Assembly (NCBI GenBank): GCA_024743115.1
Contig: JANSXC010000008.1
Coordinates: 1 to 64,000, forward strand
Origin: a bacterium
GTDB lineage: Bacteria > Planctomycetota > UBA1135 > UBA2386
Length of the DNA stretch: 64,000 nucleotides
Direction: 5' to 3'
The translations under genes and the position numbers were made by a program. Below, piece by piece: positions 36,591 through 43,860 of the stretch. How positions within the stretch are numbered: the first letter of the stretch is position 1; each line of letters opens with the position of its first letter. Below the pieces are notes generated by a model. That model saw nothing but the letters and a program-made list of their open reading frames with translations. It ran no database searches and was not told the DNA's origin.

Positions 36591-37901
36591 ATGATCGACG
36601 TCATCGGTTTGGCGCTCAGCTTGGCGTCTGGGTTCCTCCAGGAGCCGCAGGAGGACGCTGGGAGGCGGTTGCTCGCGGTCGTGCCCGATGCGGTTGAGTT
36701 GTCAGCATCTGATGACCGGCCGCGATCGAGAGTCCTGTTCGGACGCAACGGGAGCTTTGCCGTCTACCGGGCCTACCGCGGTCAGCGCCTTGTTGCGATG
36801 GATGGTGCGCGAGAGCTCGGCACGTTTCGCCATCTGGATGAGCCGGAAGCGGATGCGGGCCGCAGTCACTTCGTGTTTCGCGCTGGATACCAGGTTGAGC
36901 CATCGCGGGATGGATGGCGACTCTTGTCCGGTGACGGTGTTTCGACCTTCGAAAGCTGGCTGGGGCCGGTTGCCGTCAGCTCTCGCGGTGAGCTGGCATT
37001 CTGGGTTGAGCCCGGTTACCGGGGCTTGGTGCATCCCGATGAGGCTCGCGACGTGAGTTTGCAGGTCGGAAGTTTCGCGTCCGAGGTCCTTCCGAGCGCT
37101 GTATTGACGATCAAGCCGGAGTTCTCGCTGGATGGTCGGACGTGTGTGGCGGTCAGTCGCGTCCGTGATCGCCGACAGGTGGTTCTTGTGGAGGACGGGA
37201 AAGCCTCTTTCCACCCGAAGAAGTTCCTGCACGTGCAGGATATCGCGCTTTCCGGCGACGGCTCGGCGTGGGCGCTGACAACTGTAGTGGCCGGACACCC
37301 GGTTCCTCCCGGGGTTGAGATGCCTGCGGGCGTGCGGGCAGGCAAGTGGCGCGTCTATTACGGGCGCGAGCGGTTGGGGATGGATTCCGATGCCGCCTTC
37401 GGCCCCGTCCTTTCGAGCGATGGCAAGAGGTGCGTCTACCGTTTCCTGGATGACCGGCGCATGGGGGTCGCTGAGCGAGGTCGTGGCGTTCTGGCTTCAG
37501 GCGAGGAGTTTGTTGGTCGCATCTTCCTCGACGAAGGCCGTGGCCGACTCGCGTTCGTGGTCAACCGCGGCGGCGAAGTGGGACCCTTTCGGCGTCTGCT
37601 CCGGGACAGCGAGCGATACGTCGAGGGTGGCAAGTGGAGTTTGATGTTGATCGGACCCGACTCTCAACAAGAGTGTGTCCTGGATGGGGGCGACCAAGTC
37701 GGCGAGGTTGCGTTCTCTCCGAGTGGATATGTCGCCGCTACCTACCGGGTTGGTCAGCACTGGTTCCTCTCGGTGAAGGGGCGAACGTTTGGTCCGTTCG
37801 ACGATGCGGGTGGCATCCAGTTCACAGGGAATCCGGAGCGCGTTGCGTTCGGGGTTCGTGTGGGACGGGAGCTTCGTTGGAGAGTCGAAGCGCTGAACTA
37901 G
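36591..37901 (+). CDS. Hypothetical protein, probable beta-propeller
   Basis: 436 aa from the ATG at 36591 (an in-frame ATG at 36582 adds three residues). The start has a short hydrophobic segment (IDVIGLALSLASGFL) that may be a signal or membrane anchor. The rest is a repeat of blades of the type GSFAVYRAYRGQRLVAMDG, SLDGRTCVAVSRV, SSDGKRCVYRFLDDR, SPSGYVAATYRVGQ, reminiscent of WD40-like or PD40 propellers. No catalytic residues are recognised. It lies just outside the integrated element, immediately left of tRNA-Ser(TGA). Confidence 0.65.
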   Translation: MIDVIGLALSLASGFLQEPQEDAGRRLLAVVPDAVELSASDDRPRSRVLFGRNGSFAVYRAYRGQRLVAMDGARELGTFRHLDEPEADAGRSHFVFRAGYQVEPSRDGWRLLSGDGVSTFESWLGPVAVSSRGELAFWVEPGYRGLVHPDEARDVSLQVGSFASEVLPSAVLTIKPEFSLDGRTCVAVSRVRDRRQVVLVEDGKASFHPKKFLHVQDIALSGDGSAWALTTVVAGHPVPPGVEMPAGVRAGKWRVYYGRERLGMDSDAAFGPVLSSDGKRCVYRFLDDRRMGVAERGRGVLASGEEFVGRIFLDEGRGRLAFVVNRGGEVGPFRRLLRDSERYVEGGKWSLMLIGPDSQQECVLDGGDQVGEVAFSPSGYVAATYRVGQHWFLSVKGRTFGPFDDAGGIQFTGNPERVAFGVRVGRELRWRVEALN

Positions 37902-38010
37902 AGTTGGTGAGCCCGTGGCTGGGTCACCCCCTTCCCCGTTTCTTGCCCTTCTTGGACATCCCTGAGACCACATGCCACTCCCTGACTCGATTCCGAAGCA
38001 AGGAGTGAAA

Positions 38011-38100
38011 TGGCGGAGGGAGGGGGATTCGAACCCCCGGTCGGCTTGCACCGACGCCGGTTTTCAAAACCGGTCCATTCAGCCGCTCTGGCATCCCTCC
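38011..38100 (-). tRNA. tRNA-Ser(TGA), integration target
   Basis: Complete class II tRNA on the minus strand, with genomic CCA at 38011-38013. Acceptor GGAGGGA pairs with TCCCTCC. The anticodon loop reads TGA (TTTTGAAAA), and the T-arm CCGGGGGTTCGAATCCCC is clear. Its 5' half (38062-38100) is exactly repeated at 56501-56539, so the element inserted here and kept the tRNA intact. Confidence 0.95.
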
Positions 38101-38101
38101 G
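38062..38101. repeat. Left attachment site (attL core)
   Basis: 40-bp exact copy shared with 56501-56540, lying in the tRNA-Ser(TGA) 5' half and one further base. The base just before it (T/A) differs between copies, which limits the core. Confidence 0.93.
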
Positions 38102-38120
38102 ATATCGCTGTCCGTTACGA

Positions 38121-38149
38121 AGCCTAGTGTTACGCGTCTCACCTGTCTA
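38121..38149 (-). promoter_or_regulatory. Candidate promoter for tRNA-Ser(TGA), element-derived
   Basis: On the minus strand TAGACA (-35 like) and TAGGCT (-10 like) are separated by 17 nt. The -10 hexamer ends 20 nt before the tRNA 5' end. It lies inside the element, so it replaces the native promoter now at 56551-56580. Confidence 0.5.
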
Positions 38150-38173
38150 GCTCCTTTGCCTGTGACCCTCTCG

Positions 38174-38224
38174 TGGCATCACATTTGGCATCACTGCACC
38201 CCTGGAGTGTAACGTTGGCATCAT
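38174..38224 (+). repeat. Integrase arm-type sites at the left end
   Basis: TGGCATCAC at 38174 and 38186 (12 bp apart) and the near copy TGGCATCAT at 38216, overlapping the start of the next small gene. The same TGGCATCAC pair with 12-bp spacing lies at the right end (56326 and 56338), as expected for the arm sites of a tyrosine integrase. Confidence 0.75.
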
Positions 38225-38444
38225 GAGGAGACCGGATGCCAATGTGCAGGCCGAGCGCCTGCGTGTCCTGGCGGAAACACCGAAGGACGTGATCGTTCAT
38301 TGGGTCGAAGGGACCGCGACCGTCGACGGCTACCAGGCACAGGTAGCAACGAGAGACGGAGCGATGTGCGGCCCGCGGCGCGACACCTACGGCGAGGCCT
38401 TCGTCGACGCCGACCGACTGCGCATCGTCGCGCGGGGAGCGTAG
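38223..38444 (+). CDS. Stand-alone copy of the integrase N-terminal domain
   Basis: 73 aa, immediately upstream of the integrase on the same strand. It aligns by eye over its whole length with integrase residues 1-70: VHWVEGTATVDGYQAQV against VRWKPGTAEVKGYRCQV, and TYGEAFVDA against TASEAFADA. It lacks the core-binding and catalytic domains. By analogy with the arm-binding domains of tyrosine integrases it may compete for or assist binding at TGGCATCAC arm sites, like an accessory directionality factor. That is inference; homology is clear from the pattern. Confidence 0.75.
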   Translation: MRRPDANVQAERLRVLAETPKDVIVHWVEGTATVDGYQAQVATRDGAMCGPRRDTYGEAFVDADRLRIVARGA

Positions 38445-38447
38445 CCC

Positions 38448-39584
38448 ATGCGCACTCCACTCGACCCGAAGGTGAAGGCGAAGCGGCAACGCATCCTCAA
38501 GCGCGTTCCGCAGCACGTCACCGTCCGCTGGAAGCCGGGCACCGCAGAGGTGAAGGGCTACCGCTGTCAGGTCACGATCGCGAAGCTGCGTTCGAACGGC
38601 CCGTGGCGCCAGACGGCCAGCGAGGCGTTCGCGGACGCGCAGGAGAAGCTCGCGAATGGTGAGGCCATGCCAAAGCGCGTCGTCACGATCGGCGCCGCGC
38701 ACGAAGCAATGGTCGACGAACTCCGCGACATCGTGCGACCCGGCACCATCCGCTTCTACGAGCAGCAAGCGAGCGGCGTGTTCCGCTACATCGACCAGAA
38801 CCTCGAGCTGCAGGCGATCACTCCGACCGTGCTGCAGCGACTTGTGTCGCTTGCCCGGCAGGGCGGCTACTCGCCGCGCACCGTGCTGCACTACCGCGTC
38901 TGGCTCAACCGGCTGATCCGTTGGTCCGCCAAGCGGCAGCGGCGTTGGTTCCGTGGCGAGAACCCGATCGAGGATGTCGAGTGGCCGACCGCGGAGGATC
39001 CGCCGGCTGACTACTTCTACGAGGAGGAGCTGCGCGCCATCCTCGATCGGATCCGTGCAGAGGATCCCGAGGCCTACGACGTGGTCCTGTTCATGGCCTA
39101 CACGAACCTGCGCGTCTCTGAGGTCGCGCGGCTGCACGAGTCCCAGTTCGACATGCGAGGTGGGTTCTTCACCGTGCGGCGGAAGCGCGGCATCAAGCGG
39201 AAGGCGATCGTCGCCGAGGTTCGAGCGGCAGTCGAGCGGCTGCTCGAGCGCGCTGGTCCGAACGACGGGTTCCTCGTCGAGCGGGCGCCGCGTAAGAACC
39301 GCACCGATGAGGAGCAGCGCGCTGCGTTCGTGAAGAACATCTTCAAGCGCTGGGCGATCAAGCTCGGCGACCGTCGGTTCCATGCCCACGCGCTGCGGCA
39401 CACGGCCGGCACCGCGGTCATCCGCCACGGCAGCTCGACGCTTGAGGCACAGCGCATGCTCGGCCACGCGTCGTCCAAGACGACCGAACGCTACGTGCAT
39501 CTCGTCGAAGAGGACGAACGTCGCATGGCGGCGCAGCTGCGCTACCTGCCCGGTGGGTCGGAAGGCGAGGCGAAGCACGGCTAG
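38448..39584 (+). CDS. int: Tyrosine-type site-specific integrase
   Basis: 378 aa. It catalyses integration and excision at the 40-bp att core. The N-terminal ~70 residues are an arm-binding-like domain; residues ~85-180 are the core-binding SAM-like domain (MVDELRDIVRPGTIRFYEQQA...); the catalytic domain has TNLRVSEVARL (Arg), RRKRGIKRK (Lys), HALRHTAGTAVIRHG (His-x-x-Arg), LGHASSKTTERYVHL (His and nucleophile Tyr). All key residues are present, so the enzyme appears intact. It is 3 nt downstream of the stand-alone N-terminal domain gene and convergent with the small minus-strand operon. Confidence 0.95.
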   Translation: MRTPLDPKVKAKRQRILKRVPQHVTVRWKPGTAEVKGYRCQVTIAKLRSNGPWRQTASEAFADAQEKLANGEAMPKRVVTIGAAHEAMVDELRDIVRPGTIRFYEQQASGVFRYIDQNLELQAITPTVLQRLVSLARQGGYSPRTVLHYRVWLNRLIRWSAKRQRRWFRGENPIEDVEWPTAEDPPADYFYEEELRAILDRIRAEDPEAYDVVLFMAYTNLRVSEVARLHESQFDMRGGFFTVRRKRGIKRKAIVAEVRAAVERLLERAGPNDGFLVERAPRKNRTDEEQRAAFVKNIFKRWAIKLGDRRFHAHALRHTAGTAVIRHGSSTLEAQRMLGHASSKTTERYVHLVEEDERRMAAQLRYLPGGSEGEAKHG

Positions 39585-39769
39585 GTCGGTTCCTTGGGCT
39601 GCAACGTCAGCACGATGCCGCCCTCGCGCTCGTTGGCGGCGACGTCGAACTGATCCGACGGGAACGTGAGGATCTCCTGGTCGGTCAGCGCGATCGTTCC
39701 ACCGTGCTTGCGGAGGACAATCGCGAGCAGCTGCAGAGCGGGGAAGGGCTTGCTCAAGGGTTCGCTCAC
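39581..39769 (-). CDS. Small protein of unknown function (phage-type operon)
   Basis: 62 aa, mixed alpha/beta (LQLLAIVLRKHGGTIALTD, EREGGIVLTLQPK). It is the last gene of the minus-strand operon 40731-39581. Its ATG overlaps the preceding stop (ATGA), and its end overlaps the end of the convergent integrase by 4 nt. No family is recognised. Confidence 0.6.
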   Translation of the reverse strand: MSEPLSKPFPALQLLAIVLRKHGGTIALTDQEILTFPSDQFDVAANEREGGIVLTLQPKEPT

Positions 39770-40161
39770 GCTGCCACCTTCAACGCCAGGTCACAGAGCA
39801 GCAGCGGGAGGCGGCGGAATGCGTCGTATGCGTTGACGGTCCGCGTGATCTCGCCGCGCCTGCCGTGCTGAACTAGGCGCGCGTAGATGCCGCCCTCGTC
39901 GCTGCTCAGCGCGAGGCGGTGCATGGGCATCGTTCCGTCAGGCAGTTCGCCACACACGAAGCTGAGCAGAACGTCGACCAGCCGCAGGTCTTCCGAGAAG
40001 CGTGGCGGGAGCGAGAAGCGCGTTGGCTCGACGCGGCATCGATACTTCGCGGGCGCTTGCCAGCGGATGCCTTCGTTCGTCTCGACCTCGGTCCAGCCGA
40101 GCAGCTTCGCGATCCGAGAGTCCAGGATCGGGCCCGGTTTCAGCTCGGTGTCACACGCCAT
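39766..40161 (-). CDS. Hypothetical protein of the left minus-strand operon
   Basis: 131 aa. No recognised domain; an LGWTEVETNEGIRWQAP and PRFSEDLRLVDVLLSF segment suggests a compact globular protein, of the kind often seen in phage early regions. Its start overlaps the end of the 99-aa gene by 11 nt and its stop overlaps the next start, so it is part of a translationally coupled set. Confidence 0.6.
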   Translation of the reverse strand: MACDTELKPGPILDSRIAKLLGWTEVETNEGIRWQAPAKYRCRVEPTRFSLPPRFSEDLRLVDVLLSFVCGELPDGTMPMHRLALSSDEGGIYARLVQHGRRGEITRTVNAYDAFRRLPLLLCDLALKVAA

Positions 40162-40450
40162 CGTTGTCGTCCTTCGAGTGCTGCAGCACCCAGTCGAGCA
40201 CCTGGATCGCGAGAACCTCGTCCTTGTTGATCTTGGCGCGGGCGCGACGTGCTACCTCGAGCAGGGACTCGGGCAGCACGGGGCCGCCCCACGGGACAGG
40301 CCGCACGATGCCGTTCACGAGCTGGCAGGGCAGCGTGTAGTCGGAGACGGGAAAGGAATGACCCTCACCGGATCGCCTCTCAGCTGCCGCAGGCTCGACT
40401 CGAGCGACAACTGCCGGTGAGGGTCGGGTTTCGTTCGGAGCCGGCTTCAT
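40151..40450 (-). CDS. Hypothetical protein of the left minus-strand operon
   Basis: 99 aa, Pro/Ala-rich N-terminal half then a helical segment (LLEVARRARAKINKDEVLAIQVLDWVL). Its start overlaps the stop of the HTH gene by 4 nt (ATGA). No known family; likely an early phage-type gene. Confidence 0.6.
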   Translation of the reverse strand: MKPAPNETRPSPAVVARVEPAAAERRSGEGHSFPVSDYTLPCQLVNGIVRPVPWGGPVLPESLLEVARRARAKINKDEVLAIQVLDWVLQHSKDDNDGV

Positions 40451-40731
40451 GCTCGCCTCCGGTTCTTCGCGCGTGGGTTGACCACCGTGCCTGCGAGCGC
40501 TGCCCTCGTGAGGCCGACGATCTTGGCCGACGTGCTGGTCTGGTTGTCCGCCTTGAAGTTCTCGAAGTCCGTCCTGAGCATCAGGAACAGGTGCGTGCCC
40601 GGGACGTCGAGCATCGAAGGCAGCTTCCCGCGTCGTGACAGCCGAACCACCTTCGATGGTTCCATGCGCAGGATCTTCGCGACCTCTTCGTGCGTCATGT
40701 ACTCGGGGTCGTGGGGCGTGAGATCAGCCAC
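40447..40731 (-). CDS. Excisionase/AlpA-like helix-turn-helix protein
   Basis: 94 aa. Residues ~10-60 form a winged helix-turn-helix: YMTHEEVAKILRMEPSKVVRLSRRGKLP, followed by DVPGTHLFLMLRTDFENF, the pattern of small DNA-binding proteins of the Xis/AlpA/MerR-like class. The tail is basic (RAKNRRRA). It is a candidate recombination directionality factor or early regulator, encoded in the operon convergent with the integrase. Its stop overlaps the next gene (ATGA). Confidence 0.68.
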   Translation of the reverse strand: MADLTPHDPEYMTHEEVAKILRMEPSKVVRLSRRGKLPSMLDVPGTHLFLMLRTDFENFKADNQTSTSAKIVGLTRAALAGTVVNPRAKNRRRA

Positions 40732-40840
40732 GGGTCACCTCCGCGAGCCACTGCAGCGGCAAGTCGAGCAAACCGAGCGCCGCGGCGATCGCGATCGCCA
40801 GCAGCACGCACGTGCCCGCGCGCTCCGCGAAAACGCGCAC
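40724..40840 (-). CDS. Short single-helix membrane protein (start uncertain)
   Basis: A 38-aa form from a GTG at 40840 with RBS-like GGAGA adjacent; the open frame continues up to 40930. The form starting upstream would include the terminator hairpin 40861-40890, so the shorter one is preferred. It has one hydrophobic helix (TCVLLAIAIAAALGLLDLPL). Overlaps the HTH gene start by 8 nt. Low certainty. Confidence 0.4.
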   Translation of the reverse strand: MRVFAERAGTCVLLAIAIAAALGLLDLPLQWLAEVTRG

Positions 40841-40852
40841 TCTCCGGTTTCG

Positions 40853-40890
40853 GAAGAAAACCTGCCGGGTGGGTTCAGCACCCGGCAGGG
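40853..40890 (-). terminator. Intrinsic terminator on the minus strand
   Basis: Perfect 10-bp stem CCTGCCGGGT/ACCCGGCAGG with a 9-nt loop, followed on the minus strand by TTTTCTT. It is preceded by a run of 12 C (plus-strand G, 40888-40899). It could end minus-strand transcripts before the excisionase-like operon, or act as an attenuator. Confidence 0.7.
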
Positions 40891-40899
40891 GGGGGGGGG
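40888..40899. repeat. 12-base homopolymer G run
   Basis: Plus-strand run of 12 G next to the terminator hairpin. Such runs slip easily during replication and sequencing. No coding function is visible. Confidence 0.75.
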
Positions 40900-41453
40900 A
40901 GGTGCCGGAACGTAAGTCCGGCAGGCACACAACGGTCGGGCGTGGTCACGCCCTCAGAGAGTGTTCGATTATCGGAGACCTGTTCTCCCGCGATCGGCCA
41001 CATGTGTCCGGCTGTGGGCATTGTGGCGGCTTGACGCGTTTGCGAACCGCCACCATTGTCGCGGCCATGCCGGTGCATCGGAGAGGACGCAGCGCATCGA
41101 TCTACCGAAGGAGGGGTGGCGTCGCGTTGGCGCGAGACAACGCGACTCCTGAGCTGCCCCTGCCCGACGGCGGCTTCCGATTTCTCACCATCGGATGGCC
41201 GCAGGACGGCCGTTCTCGGCCCAGCCGTCGTGATGCCCGTCGAACGATTGCTGTGCTGCCGCGCGCGAGCCGTGTCGGCTGCGCGCGACGGAATGCTGCT
41301 CCGAAGCCTGTCCATGTGCGACCTCCATGTCCGATGGTGAGGCTTGCAGCGTTACAACAATATTCGCAGCAGTGCAACAGTAAGCGCCGCAATCTTGCGG
41401 AGCGGCGTTGCTCGCGCCTCCCGGGCGCAGTTAGGGGTAGAGGTCTCGCCCTC
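40900..41453. promoter_or_regulatory. Divergent control region of the element
   Basis: About 550 bp with no supported gene between the leftward operon and the rightward repressor. It contains the motif ACACATGTGGCC (40994-41005, minus strand), an inverted repeat GGAGA/TCTCC next to it, and the 14-bp palindrome CCGCAA-TC-TTGCGG (41387-41400) 54 nt before the repressor start. This is the expected place for early promoters and operators. Confidence 0.55.
41387..41400. promoter_or_regulatory. Operator candidate upstream of the repressor
   Basis: Palindrome CCGCAA-TC-TTGCGG, perfect, 54 nt upstream of the XRE gene start. Inferred to be a binding site of the XRE protein from position only. Confidence 0.45.
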
Positions 41454-41915
41454 ATGAAGGAAGACACGGAACAGCTGCGTGGCATCGGTGCTCGGTTGGC
41501 GCAGGCTCGCCACAAGGCGGGCCTCTCTCAGACCGCCGCCGCCAAGGAGATAGGCCTCGCTCGCGGCCAGTCGATCGGCGACTACGAGCAGGGCAAGTTC
41601 GACTTCCAGGTATCTCGCTTGGCCGAACTCTGTGCGCTCTACAGAGTCTCGACCGATTGGGTGCTGGGGCTGGCGGAGACACCCGAGCTTCGCGCGGCCG
41701 GTGGAGTCATCAACAAGGCCGCGGAGGAGGCTGTTCTTCGCGCGGAGACGCTGAACGAGGTGCTCGGAGCCGGGCCCGACGTCGTTTCAGAGGATGGAAG
41801 CATTGCCTTTGGTTACCCGATCCCGAGTCGCTTCGAGGTCGTAGACGACGAGGAGTGGACTTCCCGTCGCGATGCAGTCGAGCTCAAGTTCCGGAGGCTG
41901 AATCGTGGGCGCTAA
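41454..41915 (+). CDS. XRE-family phage-type repressor
   Basis: 153 aa from the ATG at 41454. A Cro/CI-type helix-turn-helix occupies residues ~9-65 (IGARLAQARHKAGLSQTAAAKEIGLARGQSIGDYEQG). The C-terminal part (EAVLRAETLNEVLGAGPDVV) is helical and lacks the LexA-like Ser/Lys peptidase motifs, so it is not a self-cleaving CI protein. It is the first gene of a rightward coupled set (41454-43216) and divergent from the leftward operon. Probably the lysogeny-type regulator of the element. Confidence 0.82.
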   Translation: MKEDTEQLRGIGARLAQARHKAGLSQTAAAKEIGLARGQSIGDYEQGKFDFQVSRLAELCALYRVSTDWVLGLAETPELRAAGGVINKAAEEAVLRAETLNEVLGAGPDVVSEDGSIAFGYPIPSRFEVVDDEEWTSRRDAVELKFRRLNRGR

Positions 41916-42279
41916 CAGTCACGAGGCTCGGCCGAACATCTTCGCAGGCATCATCAAGCCGATGCCCGAGCCCCGGCGCAGTCGATTGCTACCCATCTTC
42001 GGCCTGTGCGCCGGCCTGATTGTCACCTGCGTTGGTGCGACTTCCCTCTACTGGCACGGGAAGATGGCAGACATGCTTTCGTTCGACCAAGTTCTCGACG
42101 TGCTCGGCGAGGACACTCAGCCCAATCGGATTCGTGCTGCTGCCGAGAAGGGGCGCCGTCACGTCCGGACGTTCATCGCCACGCTTCGAGAGGCGCGAGA
42201 GCGTTCCCCTGAGTGCGCGGAGTCCATCGATCGGATTCTTCTTCGAGTCCATGAGGCCACAGCGGAGAAAGGCAAATGA
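41905..42279 (+). CDS. Small membrane protein coupled to the repressor
   Basis: 124 aa starting at GTG 41905, overlapping the repressor stop, with a CCGGAGG Shine-Dalgarno. One transmembrane helix (RRSRLLPIFGLCAGLIVTCVGATSLYW) is followed by a cytoplasmic or periplasmic helical tail with conserved charged residues. No family is recognised. It could be part of a superinfection or sensing function because of its coupling to the repressor; inference. Confidence 0.6.
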   Translation: MGANSHEARPNIFAGIIKPMPEPRRSRLLPIFGLCAGLIVTCVGATSLYWHGKMADMLSFDQVLDVLGEDTQPNRIRAAAEKGRRHVRTFIATLREARERSPECAESIDRILLRVHEATAEKGK

Positions 42280-42527
42280 CAGCACGAATCACGGTCACGC
42301 CGAACCCCGCGAATGCGGGAGACGACATCACGATCTGCTATGACTTCTCTGGCGTGTCCGAGACCTCGGTGACCCTGAGTCTCTCATGGGATCCGCCTCA
42401 CGATCCTGACTCCGTAACGCTGACGCCGGAGGACAACTGCGTTGTCGTGACGTCTAGCCCGAACACCGAGGGCCTGATCATCTCCGACAACAGCGGCAAC
42501 AGCGAAGACGAAGCCGTCACGTTCTGA
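42276..42527 (+). CDS. Small beta-sandwich-like protein
   Basis: 83 aa, overlapping the preceding stop by ATGA. Its repeated short strands (ITVTPNPANAGDDITICYDF, TSVTLSLSWDPP, NCVVVTSSPNTEG) and two cysteines suggest an immunoglobulin-like fold. No signal peptide. Unknown function; probably interacts with the neighbouring lipoprotein. Confidence 0.6.
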   Translation: MTARITVTPNPANAGDDITICYDFSGVSETSVTLSLSWDPPHDPDSVTLTPEDNCVVVTSSPNTEGLIISDNSGNSEDEAVTF

Positions 42528-42529
42528 GC

Positions 42530-43216
42530 GTGCTGCGATCGCTTGTTGCAGCGCTCGCTATGGCGCTCTTGGTTGGCTGCAGTGCCTACGAGGAAGTGCG
42601 CCTCTCGACCTACGACATCGCGATGTCGATGGTCGATGAGGATCGTGAAGTAGATCCGCCCGCCTACCGGGCGTCATCGCCCCCGCAGGACCTGCCGCGA
42701 TTCGTGCCCTATGCCAGGCTCTCGGGCAGCTTCCCGTTCGGGTCCAGCGAGTGGCAGATGGCCAAGCTTGCCCGCGAGTCACGAATGCGCGGGCTTCGCG
42801 CCGACCTCCTTCTCTTTCGAGAGTCGGGGTCGGTGCAGACAGGTTCGTTCTCGACCTATCTGGGACTCGGCATGGCAATGCAGGAAGCCGCGTATCGACA
42901 CCTTTCGGTTGCGTGGTGCTGCCGGCTGAGTCCAGTGGAGACGGGCATCACGATTGATCGATCGGGATTGGTTCTCGCGGTCGACGCACGCGTGCACGAA
43001 TCGTCCGGCCTACAAGAAGGCGACACACTGCTGAACGCCGACGGGCACCCGGTCGTGCCGGTTGACGATGTCGCCGGCTTCTCGGCCTTCGATGCCGCGC
43101 TCTTGCAGATGCGGCCTGGGCGGGAAGTTCAGCTGGTGTGGACGAGGCCGGGTAGAGGCCGCATGGACGGCACCACTGTCCTGATGCCGCCCCGGGCTAT
43201 GCCCTCCACTCCCTAG
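42530..43216 (+). CDS. Lipoprotein with PDZ-like domain
   Basis: 228 aa starting from the GTG at 42530, 2 nt after the preceding stop. The signal (LRSLVAALAMALLVGC) has a lipobox Cys at about residue 17. The C-terminal ~100 residues, from ITIDRSGLVLAVDARVHESSGLQEGDTLLNADGHPVVPVDD, look like a PDZ domain with the GLxxGD signature. The role is unknown; it is an envelope protein carried next to the repressor and thus a candidate lysogenic-conversion factor. Confidence 0.68.
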   Translation: MLRSLVAALAMALLVGCSAYEEVRLSTYDIAMSMVDEDREVDPPAYRASSPPQDLPRFVPYARLSGSFPFGSSEWQMAKLARESRMRGLRADLLLFRESGSVQTGSFSTYLGLGMAMQEAAYRHLSVAWCCRLSPVETGITIDRSGLVLAVDARVHESSGLQEGDTLLNADGHPVVPVDDVAGFSAFDAALLQMRPGREVQLVWTRPGRGRMDGTTVLMPPRAMPSTP

Positions 43217-43256
43217 GCGAGCGTGGCCGGGTAGGTAGGCGTCACGCGCCGCCGTG

Positions 43257-43676
43257 CTAGCGATCTAGCTCTCGTATGGCCGAAACGATCGAGTCGGTGT
43301 TCCAGTTCACGAGGCGATCGGCGGCTTCGGAGACAACGGAAGAGATCTGTTGGTTCCCCCGTGGCCGTATCGCGACGATGGGCTTGGGCTTCACATAGCT
43401 CTTCGCGATTTCGATCTCTTTCTGGATCCACTTTCGGTACGTCGCGTACTTTCCGGCCAGGATCAGAATGACGTCGCAGAACACGATCTGGTTCTGGATG
43501 GCTCGGTACAACTCCGCGTCATTCGCCGCGTTGTGGACTGGGTCGTCCTTCGGGATCGAGTAGTTCTTGTATAGGAAGTTGGGAGCGGCGTTGAGCAGTG
43601 TGACGAGGTTGTCGTAGGCGTCTCCGTAGGTCCAGGCGTGGCTGATGAAGAGGTTCCTCGATTTTAGGTTGGGCAT
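43257..43676 (-). CDS. ThsB-like TIR domain protein (PF08937 type)
   Basis: 139 aa, a single-domain TIR-like protein. The start RNLFISHAWTYGDAYDNLVTLL and the following FLYKNYSIPKDDPVH, YRAIQNQIVFCDVILILAGKYATYRKWIQKEIEIAKSY and PIVAIRPRG match the MTH538/ThsB-like family. ThsB proteins of Thoeris sense phage and produce a cyclic ADP-ribose-type signal that activates a SIR2 effector. A SIR2 protein is encoded 1.4 kb away, but lacks SLOG. Transcribed divergently from the pentapeptide-repeat gene. Defence function is inferred, not shown. Confidence 0.8.
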   Translation of the reverse strand: MPNLKSRNLFISHAWTYGDAYDNLVTLLNAAPNFLYKNYSIPKDDPVHNAANDAELYRAIQNQIVFCDVILILAGKYATYRKWIQKEIEIAKSYVKPKPIVAIRPRGNQQISSVVSEAADRLVNWNTDSIVSAIRELDR

Positions 43677-43860
43677 TATTCGTCTCCCGTCGGACTGGAT
43701 CGGTGAATTAGATCGGATCTCGTTCTACGAGTAGCTCGGGAGTGCCCGCCGCTTCAATGGGATCGTGCCGGGGACCAGACAGATGTGGCCGGTCTGCCTG
43801 GATTGGGACCCAGCGCCATGACTCTTCCTGTTGCCTAGAGCTCCTCGCTAGGCTGTCGCC

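Noticed and set aside
38223..38444. The 73-aa ORF as part of a longer integrase with a frameshift
   Set aside because: It has its own start and stop, and the integrase itself has a full N-terminal domain, so it is a duplicate and not a split piece.
40812..41915. A 367-aa protein starting at 40812
   Set aside because: The first 214 residues are arginine-rich, cross the terminator and the control region, and the XRE domain begins only at the ATG at 41454.
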